NCBI GenBank assembly: GCA_964481475.1
Contig: CAYZTG010000008.1
Location: 1 to 34,816 of the forward strand
DNA from: DUQU01 sp964481475
GTDB taxonomy: Bacteria > Bacillota_I > Bacilli_A > Acholeplasmatales > UBA5453
Length of the DNA: 34,816 nt
Direction of reading: 5' to 3'
Shown here: piece after piece, positions 1 to 9,518 of the stretch
Position numbering within the stretch: position 1 is the first letter of the stretch
How the letters are laid out: each line of letters begins with the position of its first letter
Notes under the pieces: model-generated
Database searches by the model: none
Told to the model about the DNA's origin: nothing
The model's input: the letters and a program-made list of their open reading frames with translations, nothing else
Program-made: the position numbers and the translations under genes

Positions 1-486
1 ACGGCAATTGATTGGGTAGGAATAACGGCGGTGCGGAAACACTGGATGTTTGTGGTCTTAATCTATGTTATTTGGAATGCTCTACCATTTAAGATACTAG
101 TCTTTATTGGTGGACTTCAAAGTATTTCCAAACAATACTATGACGCTGCAAAAGTAGATGCCGCTTCACCGAGAAGAACATTAACCAAAATTACAATTCC
201 GCTCTTATCCCCTCTAATAAGCTATATTGTAATTACCTCGTTTATTGGGGCCTTTAAGTCCTATGAATCGGTGCTCTCTGTGGCCGGGGGGACAGGTCGT
301 GAACTTGATAGGAAACGGTGGACAGCAGTTGCATATGTTTATGATAAAATAGGAATTCCTGGGATGGATAGTAACTATGTTTCTTATTACTCTAGGGGTG
401 CTGCTGCGGCAGTAATATTATTCTTGATTATCTTGGTTTTTACTTTCATTAATTTATATGCCAGTAAAAAACGAGTACATTACTAG
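1..486 (+). CDS. Carbohydrate ABC transporter permease, MalF type (5' end outside window)
   Basis: This is an inner subunit of a binding-protein-dependent sugar importer; it would pair with the next gene to form the membrane channel. The frame is open from base 1, so the start lies upstream and only the C-terminal ~161 residues are visible. A cytoplasmic EAA loop, the ATPase docking site, is visible at about visible residues 43-65 (QYYDAAKVDAASP followed by ITIPLLSP). It is flanked by hydrophobic membrane segments and ends in the Lys/Arg-rich tail SKKRVHY. A GTG at 31 could be taken as a start, but it would cut through the membrane domain and has no ribosome site. It ends 9 bases before the second permease. 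The sugar cannot be told from the sequence, and no ATPase subunit is in the window. Confidence 0.9.
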   Translation, partial: TAIDWVGITAVRKHWMFVVLIYVIWNALPFKILVFIGGLQSISKQYYDAAKVDAASPRRTLTKITIPLLSPLISYIVITSFIGAFKSYESVLSVAGGTGRELDRKRWTAVAYVYDKIGIPGMDSNYVSYYSRGAAAAVILFLIILVFTFINLYASKKRVHY

Positions 487-495
487 GGGGTTATT

Positions 496-1428
496 ATGCA
501 ACAAGTTAGTTTAAAAGTTGATTACCGAAAAAATGAGCGATTAGCTTTACAAAGAACAAATTACATTGTTAGAAAAATTATTACATATGCTTTTTTAACA
601 ATAATAGCTCTTTTTGTTTTAATTCCTTTTTACTGGATGTTTAATATGTCTCTTCAAAGTTCGAATGAAGTATTAAACTCTGCGAGTATTAGTTACTTTC
701 CAAAAGAGTTTTCTCCAGGGAATTATATTAAAGTATTTCAATATTCAAGTTCCTCCCAAGGAAGTATTTCATTTATTACATATTTCAAAAATACACTTAT
801 TGTAGGGATTGCTTCTACATTAGGGGGAACATTATTTTCCATCCTTGTCGCTTTTGCTTTGTCAAGATTAAACTTTAGAGGGAAAGAATTAATTTTCTCA
901 ATCCTACTAGCAACAATGATGATTCCTGGTGAAATGATGGTTATCTCTAACTACATTACAGCAGCTAGACTTGGTTGGGTTAAAGATCCTGGTATGGGTT
1001 CATATTACGCAATGATTTTTCCTTTCTTAGTTTCGATATTTCATATTTATTTGTTAAGACAAACATTTAAACAAATACCTAATGAACTATATTATGCAGC
1101 TAAAGTGGATGGCTGTGCTGACTTTAAGTACTTATGGAGAATTATGGTTCCAATGGCAAAATCAAGCATTATTACAATTACGATCCTAAAATTAATGGGC
1201 TCTTGGAATGCTTATATTTGGCCAGATATAGTTGCCAATGAAAAATATAAATTAGTTACAACTTGGTTAAGATCTTCATTTGTTGACCAAGATACAGGAC
1301 AGGGGAGAGTATTAATGAACTACCAAATGGCCGCAACTGTTATAGTTACTGTCCCATTGTTGATATTCTTTGTGGTATTTAGAAAATACATTATGAGTGG
1401 TGTTTCAAGAAGTGGAGTAAAAGGATAA
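496..1428 (+). CDS. Carbohydrate ABC transporter permease, MalG type
   Basis: This 310-residue protein is the second channel subunit of the sugar importer. It has the usual layout of the MalG/CUT1 family: a cytoplasmic N-terminus, a first membrane helix near residues 29-50 (containing LIPFYWMF), a long extracytoplasmic loop, then five more hydrophobic segments. The EAA loop lies near residues 196-218 (NELYYAAKVDGCADF, then IMVP), and the positively charged C-terminus is normal for the family. The ATG follows a GGGGG ribosome site 9 bases after the previous stop, so the two permeases are co-transcribed. Length matches the family. The substrate is unknown; CUT1 systems typically carry oligosaccharides or glycerol phosphates. 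Confidence 0.92.
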   Translation: MQQVSLKVDYRKNERLALQRTNYIVRKIITYAFLTIIALFVLIPFYWMFNMSLQSSNEVLNSASISYFPKEFSPGNYIKVFQYSSSSQGSISFITYFKNTLIVGIASTLGGTLFSILVAFALSRLNFRGKELIFSILLATMMIPGEMMVISNYITAARLGWVKDPGMGSYYAMIFPFLVSIFHIYLLRQTFKQIPNELYYAAKVDGCADFKYLWRIMVPMAKSSIITITILKLMGSWNAYIWPDIVANEKYKLVTTWLRSSFVDQDTGQGRVLMNYQMAATVIVTVPLLIFFVVFRKYIMSGVSRSGVKG

Positions 1429-1448
1429 AACTTTAAAAGGAGGATAAA

Positions 1449-2945
1449 ATGAAAAGAAAAGGTTTTATATTAGTATTATTATTAATATTTTCGCTAGCTC
1501 TCTTTGGTTGTAAAGAGAGAGATAGAGACCCAGACCAAGGTGGAAATGGTAATGGCGGAAATGGAAATGGCGGAAGTGATAACGGAGGCGGTGGAGGCGA
1601 AGACACCTCTAAACCGATAGTAGAATGGTATAAGCTTGCCGAAGATGCTGATTATGATGGTTCTAGTGTAACTATTAATTTTTGGCATAGAATGGGAGAA
1701 GAAAACCAAAATATATTAAAGAAATGGATAGTTGAGTTTAAAGAAGTTTATCCAAATATTACGGTCAACGAAGTTAAAATAGCCGATGATTATGATGCAT
1801 TAGCTAACCAAGTTGCTCTAGCAATACCTGCTGGTAACGCTCCTCATATTACGGAGAGTTATCCAGACCATGTTGCGCGATATGGGAAATCTGCTTTAGC
1901 ACTAAATAACTTTATTACAAATCCAAATATTGGTTATAGTGAAGAAGAAATTGAAGACTTTTTATCAGGTTTATGGTTAGAAGGACAAAGTTATGACAGT
2001 GTAAAGACAGTGATGTCGATGCCATTTACTAAATCGAGTGAAGCATTATTTTATAATAAAGCTTATTTTGATAAACATGATTATAAATTACCAGAAAGAG
2101 GATTTTGGACCTGGGAAGAAATATTTGAGATAGCAGAAGACATTAAAAAACGAGAACCAACTTCTTATCCATTTGGTTATGACTCAAGTGATAATATGTT
2201 TATTACAATGAGTGAACAATGGAAGGCTCCATATACTGGTTATGATAGTAAAGGTAAAGGAACTGTTTTGTTTAATAATGATACTTCTAAGGAAATGATT
2301 AAGTATTTCAAAGATAAAATTGATCGTGGGTTAATGACAACTCGTTCATTAAATGGAGCATATACTTCAGACATTATGAAGACTGGAGAAAAATTATACA
2401 TGTTTGTTGGCTCAACTGGTGGGGCAAGATATTCTATTCAAGGTGCTGATGAGGCATTTGCTAAAGGATATAGAGTAGGAGTAGCACCAGTACCTGTAAA
2501 AGATATCAACAATCGAAAACAAATTCAACAAGGACCTAATATTAGTTTATTTAGCAAGAAAAACGAACAAGAAATGATTGCAGCTTGGTTATTTTCTAAG
2601 TTTATTCTAGAACCAGAAAGAACTGCTGAATTTGCATTACAATCTGGATATGCACCAATAAGACATAGCGCTTATGAGACAGAAAAATGGTTAAATTACA
2701 TTGCAGGAATTAAGGAAAACCCAGCAACACCGACAGAAGCAGGAGCTAAAGTAATTAAAGAAGCAATTGAAATGTTTAGAGATAATGAAAATATTTTCTT
2801 TACATCAGCAGTCTTTAACTTAAGTTCTAAAACAAGAAGCGAAGTTGGCTCATTACTTGATAAAATATTTGCTTATAAAGATAAAAACTTAGACGCATAT
2901 ATTAATGATGAGTATGAAGATTCATACGACTTCATAGTTAACTAA
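1449..2945 (+). CDS. Extracellular solute-binding lipoprotein (sugar ABC transporter, family 1)
   Basis: This 498-residue protein is the substrate receptor of the importer. A lipoprotein signal peptide occupies residues 1-20, and the lipobox LFGC places the lipidated cysteine at residue 21. A Gly/Asn/Asp-rich linker follows (about residues 30-53) and would tether the receptor to the membrane surface, as expected for a cell without an outer membrane. The mature part begins with VTINFWHRMGEENQ near residue 75, the opening strand typical of family 1 sugar-binding proteins, and keeps the family length. The ATG has a strong AAGGAGG site. It sits third, after both permeases; many CUT1 operons place the receptor first. 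The ligand is not identifiable. Confidence 0.93.
   Translation: MKRKGFILVLLLIFSLALFGCKERDRDPDQGGNGNGGNGNGGSDNGGGGGEDTSKPIVEWYKLAEDADYDGSSVTINFWHRMGEENQNILKKWIVEFKEVYPNITVNEVKIADDYDALANQVALAIPAGNAPHITESYPDHVARYGKSALALNNFITNPNIGYSEEEIEDFLSGLWLEGQSYDSVKTVMSMPFTKSSEALFYNKAYFDKHDYKLPERGFWTWEEIFEIAEDIKKREPTSYPFGYDSSDNMFITMSEQWKAPYTGYDSKGKGTVLFNNDTSKEMIKYFKDKIDRGLMTTRSLNGAYTSDIMKTGEKLYMFVGSTGGARYSIQGADEAFAKGYRVGVAPVPVKDINNRKQIQQGPNISLFSKKNEQEMIAAWLFSKFILEPERTAEFALQSGYAPIRHSAYETEKWLNYIAGIKENPATPTEAGAKVIKEAIEMFRDNENIFFTSAVFNLSSKTRSEVGSLLDKIFAYKDKNLDAYINDEYEDSYDFIVN
1539..1604 (+). repeat. Low-complexity Gly/Asn-coding stretch in the binding-protein linker
   Basis: Short imperfect repeats of GGAAATGG and GGCGGAAATGG encode the Gly/Asn-rich tether after the lipidated cysteine. 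The stretch is noticeably richer in G than its surroundings. Such repeats can change length by slippage; the in-frame units here would only lengthen or shorten the tether. Confidence 0.6.
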
Positions 2946-2982
2946 ATAATTTTTAATTATACAAAAAACAAGGAGGAGTATA

Positions 2983-5900
2983 ATGAAAAAGATATTAACA
3001 TTTATAGGTTTTATCGCTCTAGTATTCGTACTAGCTGGATGTAAACCAAAAATATTTACTGTTACTTTTGATTCTAACGGCGGAACAAATGTTGCTGCAG
3101 AAAAAGTAGAAGCGAATAAGAAAGCAACAAAACCAACAAGCGATCCAACAAAAGACGGATTTACTTTTGTTGAATGGCAACTTGATGGAGCCAAGTATGA
3201 GTTCGAAACGCCTGTTACAAGAGATATAACATTAAAAGCCTTATGGAGAGTTAACGAAGGCGATCCAATAATGGAAACATTAGAAGACATCAGAGATACT
3301 CTTGGAGTATTAATTAAAGACCCCAAAAACATCTTAGTAGGGTTTAACTTACCAACTAAATTTATGGATGATGTAGTTGGTGTTTGGAAATCTAGTGACA
3401 CAACTTATTTTAAAATAGGCGAGCCAGATACTAGTGGTGTTGTAACAACAACAGTAATTAGACCAGAAAGTGCTGAAGGAAATAAAGTTGTTAAACTTAG
3501 TGTCGTTCTAAGTCTTGAAGGAAAGAGTGTAAACTGGGAAATAGAACTAACTATTATTGCTTTAGAACCAGCAGCTTATGAAGGAAATAGTTTTAAAGAA
3601 GGAGTCACTAAAGAACTTGCAAATGAAACGATTAAAGTATCTAATGTAGCACTTTATTACGCACAAGGAACTAATGGATATTATTTATCAACAGCTGATG
3701 GCTCACTAGCTTTTGTTTATGGAACAACAGGAATGCCAGAAGCAGGAAAACTTTATAATATAACTGCCAAAGTTGAAAATTATTATAATGCACTCCAAAT
3801 AAAAGACGTGAATTATCAACTAGTTGAAGGAACACCTGACCATGTGGTTACTTACGCAGATTTTTCAATTGCTGATGCTGTTTTATTACCAAAACCAAGC
3901 GCAGAGCATGTTTATGGTCATAATGCTTATAAATTTAAAGATGTTAAAATTTTTGTTGAAGGTACTGGAAACTACAATACTTTTTTAGTTGACAAAGACT
4001 TTGATCCTACAAAAGATAAAAGAACAAAAGACAATAGTGTGATGTTCTATTACCCAGCTCAAATTAATGAACTTAGAGCTTTACAAGGTCTTGTAATCAA
4101 TGAAATCGACTTAGTTTTTGAAGGATATAGAACTGACCATAATGTTTGGTATTTCTCTTATCTAAAACCAATTGCTGATATTAAATTAGCAACGTTAACG
4201 GATCAAGAAAAAGCAGACGCAGCTAAAAATGGTCTTTCAATTGTCTTAGAATTCCCTAAAGCTGGGAAGCTTGAATTACCAAAGACTGGAATCTTTGAAT
4301 CAACAATTACTTGGACTTATAAAGAAAGTACAGATCCAAATAATAATTTAATTAATTTAGAAAATGGTGAAGTTACTTTACCAACAGAACCTGGAAGAAA
4401 AGTAGTTACTATTGTTGCTACAATTATTAATGGTACAGGTACAGCAACTAAAGAATTTGACATTAAAGTTGGTGAATACGTTCTTGAAACAATTGAAGAC
4501 GCTTTATTATTAGAAAACGGCGAAACAATTATGGTTGAAGGAATTATTACTGATAAATTTGCTAATAATACATATGGCTTCCAAAGTGGATCAGCCTCAA
4601 TCGCGATTTATTTCTTTGATGAATTAGTTATCGGCAAGAAATACCGTTTGATTGGTGAAAAAGATAACTTTAATGGCTTGCACCAATTAAAAAACATTGA
4701 AGTTGTTGAATCTTCATCAGGATTAATACCAGAACCGTTCGCCATTAATGATATTATTGATAACAGCGAAGAATTAGCTAACTATATTGCAGGTAGAGTA
4801 TCTATTGAAGGTGCAGAAGTAATTGCTGTAGGTGAACTATCTGGAAACAATCGAGATGTTAAGATTAAAAAAGGTGAAACTGAATTAATTATTAAATATG
4901 ATAAGAGAGTTTTTGGTGGAGCTGATTCAACTGTACTTGCTGGATTAAAAGTTGGCGACATTATTAATTATGTTGGAAACCTTGGTTGGTATAAAGCACC
5001 ACAACTTGGCTTTGGACCAAATACATATGTTGGAGAAGGGTGGCCAACACCTGACTTTGAATTTGTAACTACTATTGATTTTGGTGGAGTTGCAGTAACT
5101 GGTTATGGTGATGCTGATAAAGATTTTATCCAAGAAAAAACATTTACAAACGGTGATGGTGTAAGTTATTCAATTACATTAAAACGTGGACAAATTAATA
5201 AATGGAACCCAAATGCAGAGAAACCAAACTATCTTGATTATGTTGGAGGATTTGTAGTTTTAGCGCCAATAAATACAGCTACTGAATCTTATTTTGAACT
5301 TGATTTAGGGAACTTAGCAGGCATGACAGAATTAAAAATGTCATTAGGTACATGGTCTACAACTGCGTTTAATAAAATAAGCGGATTTGAAGATGCAAAA
5401 ATAGCATTACAGTTATGGGACGGAGAAACATGGGTGACTCTTAAAGATATAGACAATAAAGAAAATGTTATTAGCTATTTAAAAGATGGAGAATTTACTC
5501 CTGTTACCTTTAAAGTTGAAGGTCCTGGCAAATATAGAGTTTTATATGACGCACCAAGCGCAGCAAGCGGAAATACAACTCAAGCATTAACAATTGATGA
5601 TATTATTATCCAAAGAAATATCAAAGTTGATTTTGGTGGAGTTGCAGTAACTGGTTATGGTGATGCTGATAAAGATTTTATCCAAGAAAAAACATTTACA
5701 AACGGTGATGGTGTAAGTTATTCAATTACATTAAAACGTGGACAAATTAATAAATGGAACCCAAATGCAGAGAAACCAAACTATCTTGATTATGTTGGAG
5801 GATTTGTAGTTTTAGCGCCAATAAATACAGCTACTGAATCTTATTTTGAACTTGATTTAGGGAACTTAGCAGGCATGACAGAATTAAAAATGTCATTAGG

Positions 5901-6753
5901 TACATGGTCTACAACTGCGTTTAATAAAATAAGCGGATTTGAAGATGCAAAAATAGCATTACAGTTATGGGACGGAGAAACATGGGTGACTCTTAAAGAT
6001 ATAGACAATAAAGAAAATGTTATTAGCTATTTAAAAGATGGAGAATTTACTCCTGTTACCTTTAAAGTTGAAGGTCCTGGCAAATATAGAGTTTTATATG
6101 ACGCACCAAGCGCAGCAAGCGGAAATACAACTCAAGCATTAACAATTGATGATATTATTGTTAAAGGTAAGGCTGTTGAAAAAGAGATAGAAGCAAGTGA
6201 ATACGCAGGATTTATGATCTATGAAATATATGGTGGTGGTGGAAATACAGGCGCAGTTTATAAAAACGATTATGTAGTTTTATACAATGGAACAAGTTTA
6301 ACTATTGATATGACACAATTTTCATTACACTATGCTTCAAAAGCTGGAGATTTTAAAAAACAAGAAGGATTAACATATGATGCAAACATATTTTTAACTG
6401 GAACACTAGAACCAGGGAAATTTTACGTGATTCAACTTGGGGCAGGAACTGGGGGGACTGAAGATTTACCCATAGTGGCCAATTTTGTAGGTGGAATTAC
6501 CGCCGCAGCAACTGATGGTAAATTTGCATTAGTTAAGAGTAACGACAAATCATATGCAATTAGCGGTAAAAATGATATCCTTGTGGTAGACTTTGTAGGC
6601 TTTGGAACTGAGGCTAATATGTATGAAGGTTCTGGACCAACTGCTAAACCAAGTAATACAAATTCAGTTAGAAGAAAATCATTAGTTGATAACAATGATA
6701 ATGCTACTGATTTTGAAGTTGTTGTTGCAGATCTAAGTTATTTATTGAATTAA
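2983..6753 (+). CDS. Modular surface lipoprotein: InlB-type repeat, OB/Ig-like segments, twin modules, lamin-tail domain
   Basis: This 1256-residue exported protein has a lipobox LAGC with the lipidated cysteine at residue 20. In order I see: an InlB B-repeat-like module (about 23-88, VTFDSNGG ... ITLKALW); an Ig-like segment (~90-195); an OB-fold-like segment (~203-280, with GYYLSTADGS); a second Ig-like segment (~402-497); a second OB-like segment (~499-580); a further beta-rich segment to ~690; two identical ~178-residue jelly-roll-like modules (~698-875 and ~882-1059); and a C-terminal lamin-tail domain (~1075-1256, IYEIYGGGG ... NTNSVRRK). Lamin-tail and OB segments often accompany secreted nucleases or phosphoesterases, but I find no catalytic domain. 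It starts 37 bases after the binding-protein gene with a GGAGGAG site and ends at a terminator, so it probably shares that operon. Binding or adhesion is an inference; domain borders are by eye. Confidence 0.85.
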   Translation: MKKILTFIGFIALVFVLAGCKPKIFTVTFDSNGGTNVAAEKVEANKKATKPTSDPTKDGFTFVEWQLDGAKYEFETPVTRDITLKALWRVNEGDPIMETLEDIRDTLGVLIKDPKNILVGFNLPTKFMDDVVGVWKSSDTTYFKIGEPDTSGVVTTTVIRPESAEGNKVVKLSVVLSLEGKSVNWEIELTIIALEPAAYEGNSFKEGVTKELANETIKVSNVALYYAQGTNGYYLSTADGSLAFVYGTTGMPEAGKLYNITAKVENYYNALQIKDVNYQLVEGTPDHVVTYADFSIADAVLLPKPSAEHVYGHNAYKFKDVKIFVEGTGNYNTFLVDKDFDPTKDKRTKDNSVMFYYPAQINELRALQGLVINEIDLVFEGYRTDHNVWYFSYLKPIADIKLATLTDQEKADAAKNGLSIVLEFPKAGKLELPKTGIFESTITWTYKESTDPNNNLINLENGEVTLPTEPGRKVVTIVATIINGTGTATKEFDIKVGEYVLETIEDALLLENGETIMVEGIITDKFANNTYGFQSGSASIAIYFFDELVIGKKYRLIGEKDNFNGLHQLKNIEVVESSSGLIPEPFAINDIIDNSEELANYIAGRVSIEGAEVIAVGELSGNNRDVKIKKGETELIIKYDKRVFGGADSTVLAGLKVGDIINYVGNLGWYKAPQLGFGPNTYVGEGWPTPDFEFVTTIDFGGVAVTGYGDADKDFIQEKTFTNGDGVSYSITLKRGQINKWNPNAEKPNYLDYVGGFVVLAPINTATESYFELDLGNLAGMTELKMSLGTWSTTAFNKISGFEDAKIALQLWDGETWVTLKDIDNKENVISYLKDGEFTPVTFKVEGPGKYRVLYDAPSAASGNTTQALTIDDIIIQRNIKVDFGGVAVTGYGDADKDFIQEKTFTNGDGVSYSITLKRGQINKWNPNAEKPNYLDYVGGFVVLAPINTATESYFELDLGNLAGMTELKMSLGTWSTTAFNKISGFEDAKIALQLWDGETWVTLKDIDNKENVISYLKDGEFTPVTFKVEGPGKYRVLYDAPSAASGNTTQALTIDDIIVKGKAVEKEIEASEYAGFMIYEIYGGGGNTGAVYKNDYVVLYNGTSLTIDMTQFSLHYASKAGDFKKQEGLTYDANIFLTGTLEPGKFYVIQLGAGTGGTEDLPIVANFVGGITAAATDGKFALVKSNDKSYAISGKNDILVVDFVGFGTEANMYEGSGPTAKPSNTNSVRRKSLVDNNDNATDFEVVVADLSYLLN
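5075..5607 (+). repeat. Direct repeat copy 1 (533 bp) inside the modular lipoprotein gene
   Basis: This block recurs with no difference that I can find at 5627-6159, a 552-base (184-codon) offset that keeps the reading frame. Only 19 bases separate the two copies. It encodes a module running from FGGVAVTGYGDADKD to QALTIDDII. Confidence 0.95.
5627..6159 (+). repeat. Direct repeat copy 2 (533 bp) inside the modular lipoprotein gene
   Basis: This is the second copy of the block at 5075-5607, identical base for base on line-by-line comparison. The match breaks immediately outside both ends (position 5074 against 5626, and 5608 against 6160). Synonymous sites have not drifted, so the copy is recent or is kept identical by gene conversion. 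Confidence 0.95.
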
Positions 6754-6784
6754 TAAAATTTAATTAGGTTATAATTATTTAAAG

Positions 6785-6821
6785 AAAAGGAGTTAAACTT
6801 AAAAAGTTTGCTCCTTTTTTT
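6785..6821 (+). terminator. Rho-independent terminator after the lipoprotein operon
   Basis: An AAAAGGAG/CTCCTTTT stem with inner AAACTT/AAGTTT pairing is followed by a T run. It lies 31 bases past the stop at 6753 and closes the transporter operon. Confidence 0.85.
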
Positions 6822-6835
6822 ATGTGTAGTTAAAT

Positions 6836-6872
6836 AAAAAACCCTTTAGAGTTGTTGTATTCTAAAGGGTTT
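6836..6872 (-). terminator. Rho-independent terminator of ppdK
   Basis: On the minus strand, a 12-bp stem (AAACCCTTTAGA with TCTAAAGGGTTT) is followed by TTTTTATTT. It begins 12 bases beyond the ppdK stop and lies back to back with the lipoprotein-operon terminator. Confidence 0.85.
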
Positions 6873-6884
6873 AAATATTATTAA

Positions 6885-9518
6885 TTACTTATTTTTGGGG
6901 TTTTTAAGATTTGCTTGAGCTGCTGCTAATCTTGCAATTGGTACTCTAAATGGTGAACATGAAACATAATCAAGTCCAATATTATGGCAGAATTCAACAC
7001 TTTGTGGATCTCCACCATGTTCCCCGCATATTCCAAGGTGAATATCAGGTCTTGCTTTTTTGCCAAGTTCGACAGCTATTTGCATTAATTTACCAACACC
7101 TTTTTGATCAATGTGAGCAAACGGGTCAGCTTCGTATATTTTAGTATCGTAGTAGTAGCCTAAGAATTTAGCTGCGTCATCTCTACTAAAACCAAATGTC
7201 ATTTGAGTAAGGTCGTTTGTTCCAAATGAGAAGAACTCAGCTTCTTTAGCAATTTCATCAGCAAGTAATGTTGCTCTTGGAATTTCAATCATTGTTCCTA
7301 CCAAATATTCAAGTTCAACTTTAGCTTCTTTAATTATTTTATCAGCTGTTTTTACAACAAAGTCTTTAATATATTTAAGTTCTTTAACTTCGCCTACTAA
7401 AGGAATCATAATCTCAGGTATTACTTTTATTCCTTTTTTGCTAACTTCAATAGCGGCTTCAATAACTGCTCTTGTTTGCATTTCAGCAATTTCTGGATAA
7501 GTTACTGAAAGTCTTACTCCGCGGTGTCCTAACATCGGGTTAGTTTCATGAAGTTCATCAACAGTTTGTTTTAAATCTTCAAAAGAAACATTTAAATCTT
7601 TAGCTAGTGCTTCAATATCACGGTCATTGTGTGGTAAGAATTCATGTAATGGTGGATCCAAATAACGAATAGTTACAGGAAGACCATCCATAACTTCATA
7701 AAGCTCTATAAAGTCTTGTCTTTGCATTGGTAAAATTTTAGCTAATGCTTTTTCTCTATCTTCTTGTGTTTTTGCTAAAATCATTTCTCTAACTGCTTTA
7801 ATTCTTGTTGCTTCAAAGAACATATGTTCAGTTCTAACAAGACCGATTCCTTGTGCACCAAAGTCAATAGCAACTTTAGCATCTTTAGGTGTATCAGCGT
7901 TAGTTCTAACTTCTAAAACTCTATATTTGTCAGCCCACTCCATTAATGTTGCAAAGTCTCCACTTACTTCTGCATCAACAGTGGCAATTTTTTCTCCATA
8001 AACTTTTCCAGTAGAACCATTTAAGGAAATAATGTCACCTTCATTAAATTTAGTTCCTCTAATTTCAAAGAAACCTTCCTCTTCGTTAACAAACATGTGA
8101 TCTGCACCAGCAACACAACAAGTTCCCATTCCTCTTGCAACAACAGCTGCGTGACTTGTCATCCCGCCTCTAGCAGTTAAAATACCACTAGCGATAACCA
8201 TTCCTTCAATATCTTCAGGAGATGTTTCAACTCTAACTAAAATTAAAGGGGTATTTGGATCTTTTGCATGAAGTTCTTGAGCTTTTTCTGCTGTAAAGAC
8301 TACTTTACCATAAGCTGCACCTGGAGATGCTGCTAAACCTTCGCCAACTACTTTAGCTTGTTCGAGGGCTTTTTCATCAAAAGTTGGGTGAAGCATTTGG
8401 TCTAAAGAAATTGGATCAACTCTTAAAACAGCTTCTTTTTCATCAATTAAACCTTCTTTTACCATGTCAATAGCAATTTTAATTGCTGCATGGGCAGTTC
8501 TTTTACCACTTCTAGTTTGTAGAATATAAAGTTTGCTTCTTTCGATAGTAAATTCTAAATCTTGCATATCTTTATAGTGGTGTTCTAGTTTTTCACTAAT
8601 ATCATGAAACTCTTGATATAATTCAGGAGCTTCTTTTTGGAGTTTACTAATTGGTTTTGGTGTTCTAATTCCTGCAACAACGTCTTCGCCTTGAGCGTTA
8701 AATAAATATTCGCCATATAAGACATTTTCACCAGTTGATGGGTCTCTTGAAAAAGCTACGCCTGTTCCACAGTCATCTCCCATATTACCAAACACCATTG
8801 TTTGAACGTTAACAGCAGTTCCCCATGAGTAAGGAATATGATGTAATCTTCTATAAGTGTTTGCTCTTGGATTATCCCATGATCTAAAGACAGCACTAAC
8901 GGCTTCAATTAATTGAGATTTAGGGTCTTGCGGAAACTCTTCGCCTTTAAGTTCTAAGTAGCGAGCTAAGAACGCTTCTGCAATATACTGCATATCATCA
9001 GCAGTTAAATCATCATCACTTGTAATTCCTTTTTCAGCTTTGCGATCATCAAAGATTTTATCAAAATGTTCTTTGCTTATTTCCATCACAACGTCACTAA
9101 ACATCATAATGAATCTGCGATATGAATCATAAGCAAAACGAGGGTTGTTAGTTAATTTTGCTAAACCTACCACTACCTCATTGTTTAAACCTAAGTTTAA
9201 AATAGTATCCATCATCCCTGGCATAGAAGCTCTAGCACCAGAACGAACTGAAACTAATAATGGATTATTAACATCACCAAACTTTTTGTTCGCTTCTTTT
9301 TCTAATTCAGCAACTGCTTGGAATATTTCATTAATAATGCTATCATCAATTTTCTTGCCATCCTCGTAGAACTTTGTACAAGCTTCAGTTGAAACAGTGA
9401 AACCAAACGGAACAGGTAAGCCAATTTTAGTCATTTCTGCTAAGTTTGCACCCTTACCGCCTAAAAGATTTCTCATCGTAGCGTCGGCTTCGTTAAACAA
9501 GTATACATACTTTTTCAA
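6885..9518 (-). CDS. ppdK: Pyruvate, phosphate dikinase
   Basis: This enzyme interconverts pyruvate + ATP + phosphate and PEP + AMP + pyrophosphate in the cytoplasm. In fermentative bacteria with glycolysis it can work in either direction, and with a pyrophosphate supply it yields extra ATP. The order is classical: an ATP-grasp N-terminus (LLGGKGANLAEM), the swivelling phosphohistidine domain (GGMTSHAAVVARGMGTCC, catalytic His), and a C-terminal PEP/pyruvate barrel (FSFGTNDLTQMTFGFSRDD; GICGEHGGDP with the active-site Cys). I place the start at TTG 9518, giving 877 residues beginning MKKYVYLF. An AAAGG site lies 9 bases upstream of it, whereas the ATG at 9527 directly abuts that site. It is a single-gene unit with its own promoter and terminator. 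No regulatory-protein (PDRP) gene is adjacent. Confidence 0.96.
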   Translation of the reverse strand: MKKYVYLFNEADATMRNLLGGKGANLAEMTKIGLPVPFGFTVSTEACTKFYEDGKKIDDSIINEIFQAVAELEKEANKKFGDVNNPLLVSVRSGARASMPGMMDTILNLGLNNEVVVGLAKLTNNPRFAYDSYRRFIMMFSDVVMEISKEHFDKIFDDRKAEKGITSDDDLTADDMQYIAEAFLARYLELKGEEFPQDPKSQLIEAVSAVFRSWDNPRANTYRRLHHIPYSWGTAVNVQTMVFGNMGDDCGTGVAFSRDPSTGENVLYGEYLFNAQGEDVVAGIRTPKPISKLQKEAPELYQEFHDISEKLEHHYKDMQDLEFTIERSKLYILQTRSGKRTAHAAIKIAIDMVKEGLIDEKEAVLRVDPISLDQMLHPTFDEKALEQAKVVGEGLAASPGAAYGKVVFTAEKAQELHAKDPNTPLILVRVETSPEDIEGMVIASGILTARGGMTSHAAVVARGMGTCCVAGADHMFVNEEEGFFEIRGTKFNEGDIISLNGSTGKVYGEKIATVDAEVSGDFATLMEWADKYRVLEVRTNADTPKDAKVAIDFGAQGIGLVRTEHMFFEATRIKAVREMILAKTQEDREKALAKILPMQRQDFIELYEVMDGLPVTIRYLDPPLHEFLPHNDRDIEALAKDLNVSFEDLKQTVDELHETNPMLGHRGVRLSVTYPEIAEMQTRAVIEAAIEVSKKGIKVIPEIMIPLVGEVKELKYIKDFVVKTADKIIKEAKVELEYLVGTMIEIPRATLLADEIAKEAEFFSFGTNDLTQMTFGFSRDDAAKFLGYYYDTKIYEADPFAHIDQKGVGKLMQIAVELGKKARPDIHLGICGEHGGDPQSVEFCHNIGLDYVSCSPFRVPIARLAAAQANLKNPKNK

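Noticed and set aside
1494..1709. Minus-strand open frame opposite the start of the binding-protein gene
   Set aside because: It lies opposite a well-supported gene, has no ribosome site, and its composition is what the complement of the Gly/Asn linker gives.
2922..3401. Minus-strand 159-codon open frame overlapping the lipoprotein start
   Set aside because: It covers the ribosome site and signal peptide of a clear gene, has no promoter or ribosome site of its own, and no recognisable domain.
5075..6159. Repeats considered as a CRISPR-like or mobile-element structure
   Set aside because: There are only two copies of 533 bp, in frame, with no terminal inverted repeats, transposase or spacer pattern; it is a duplicated protein module.
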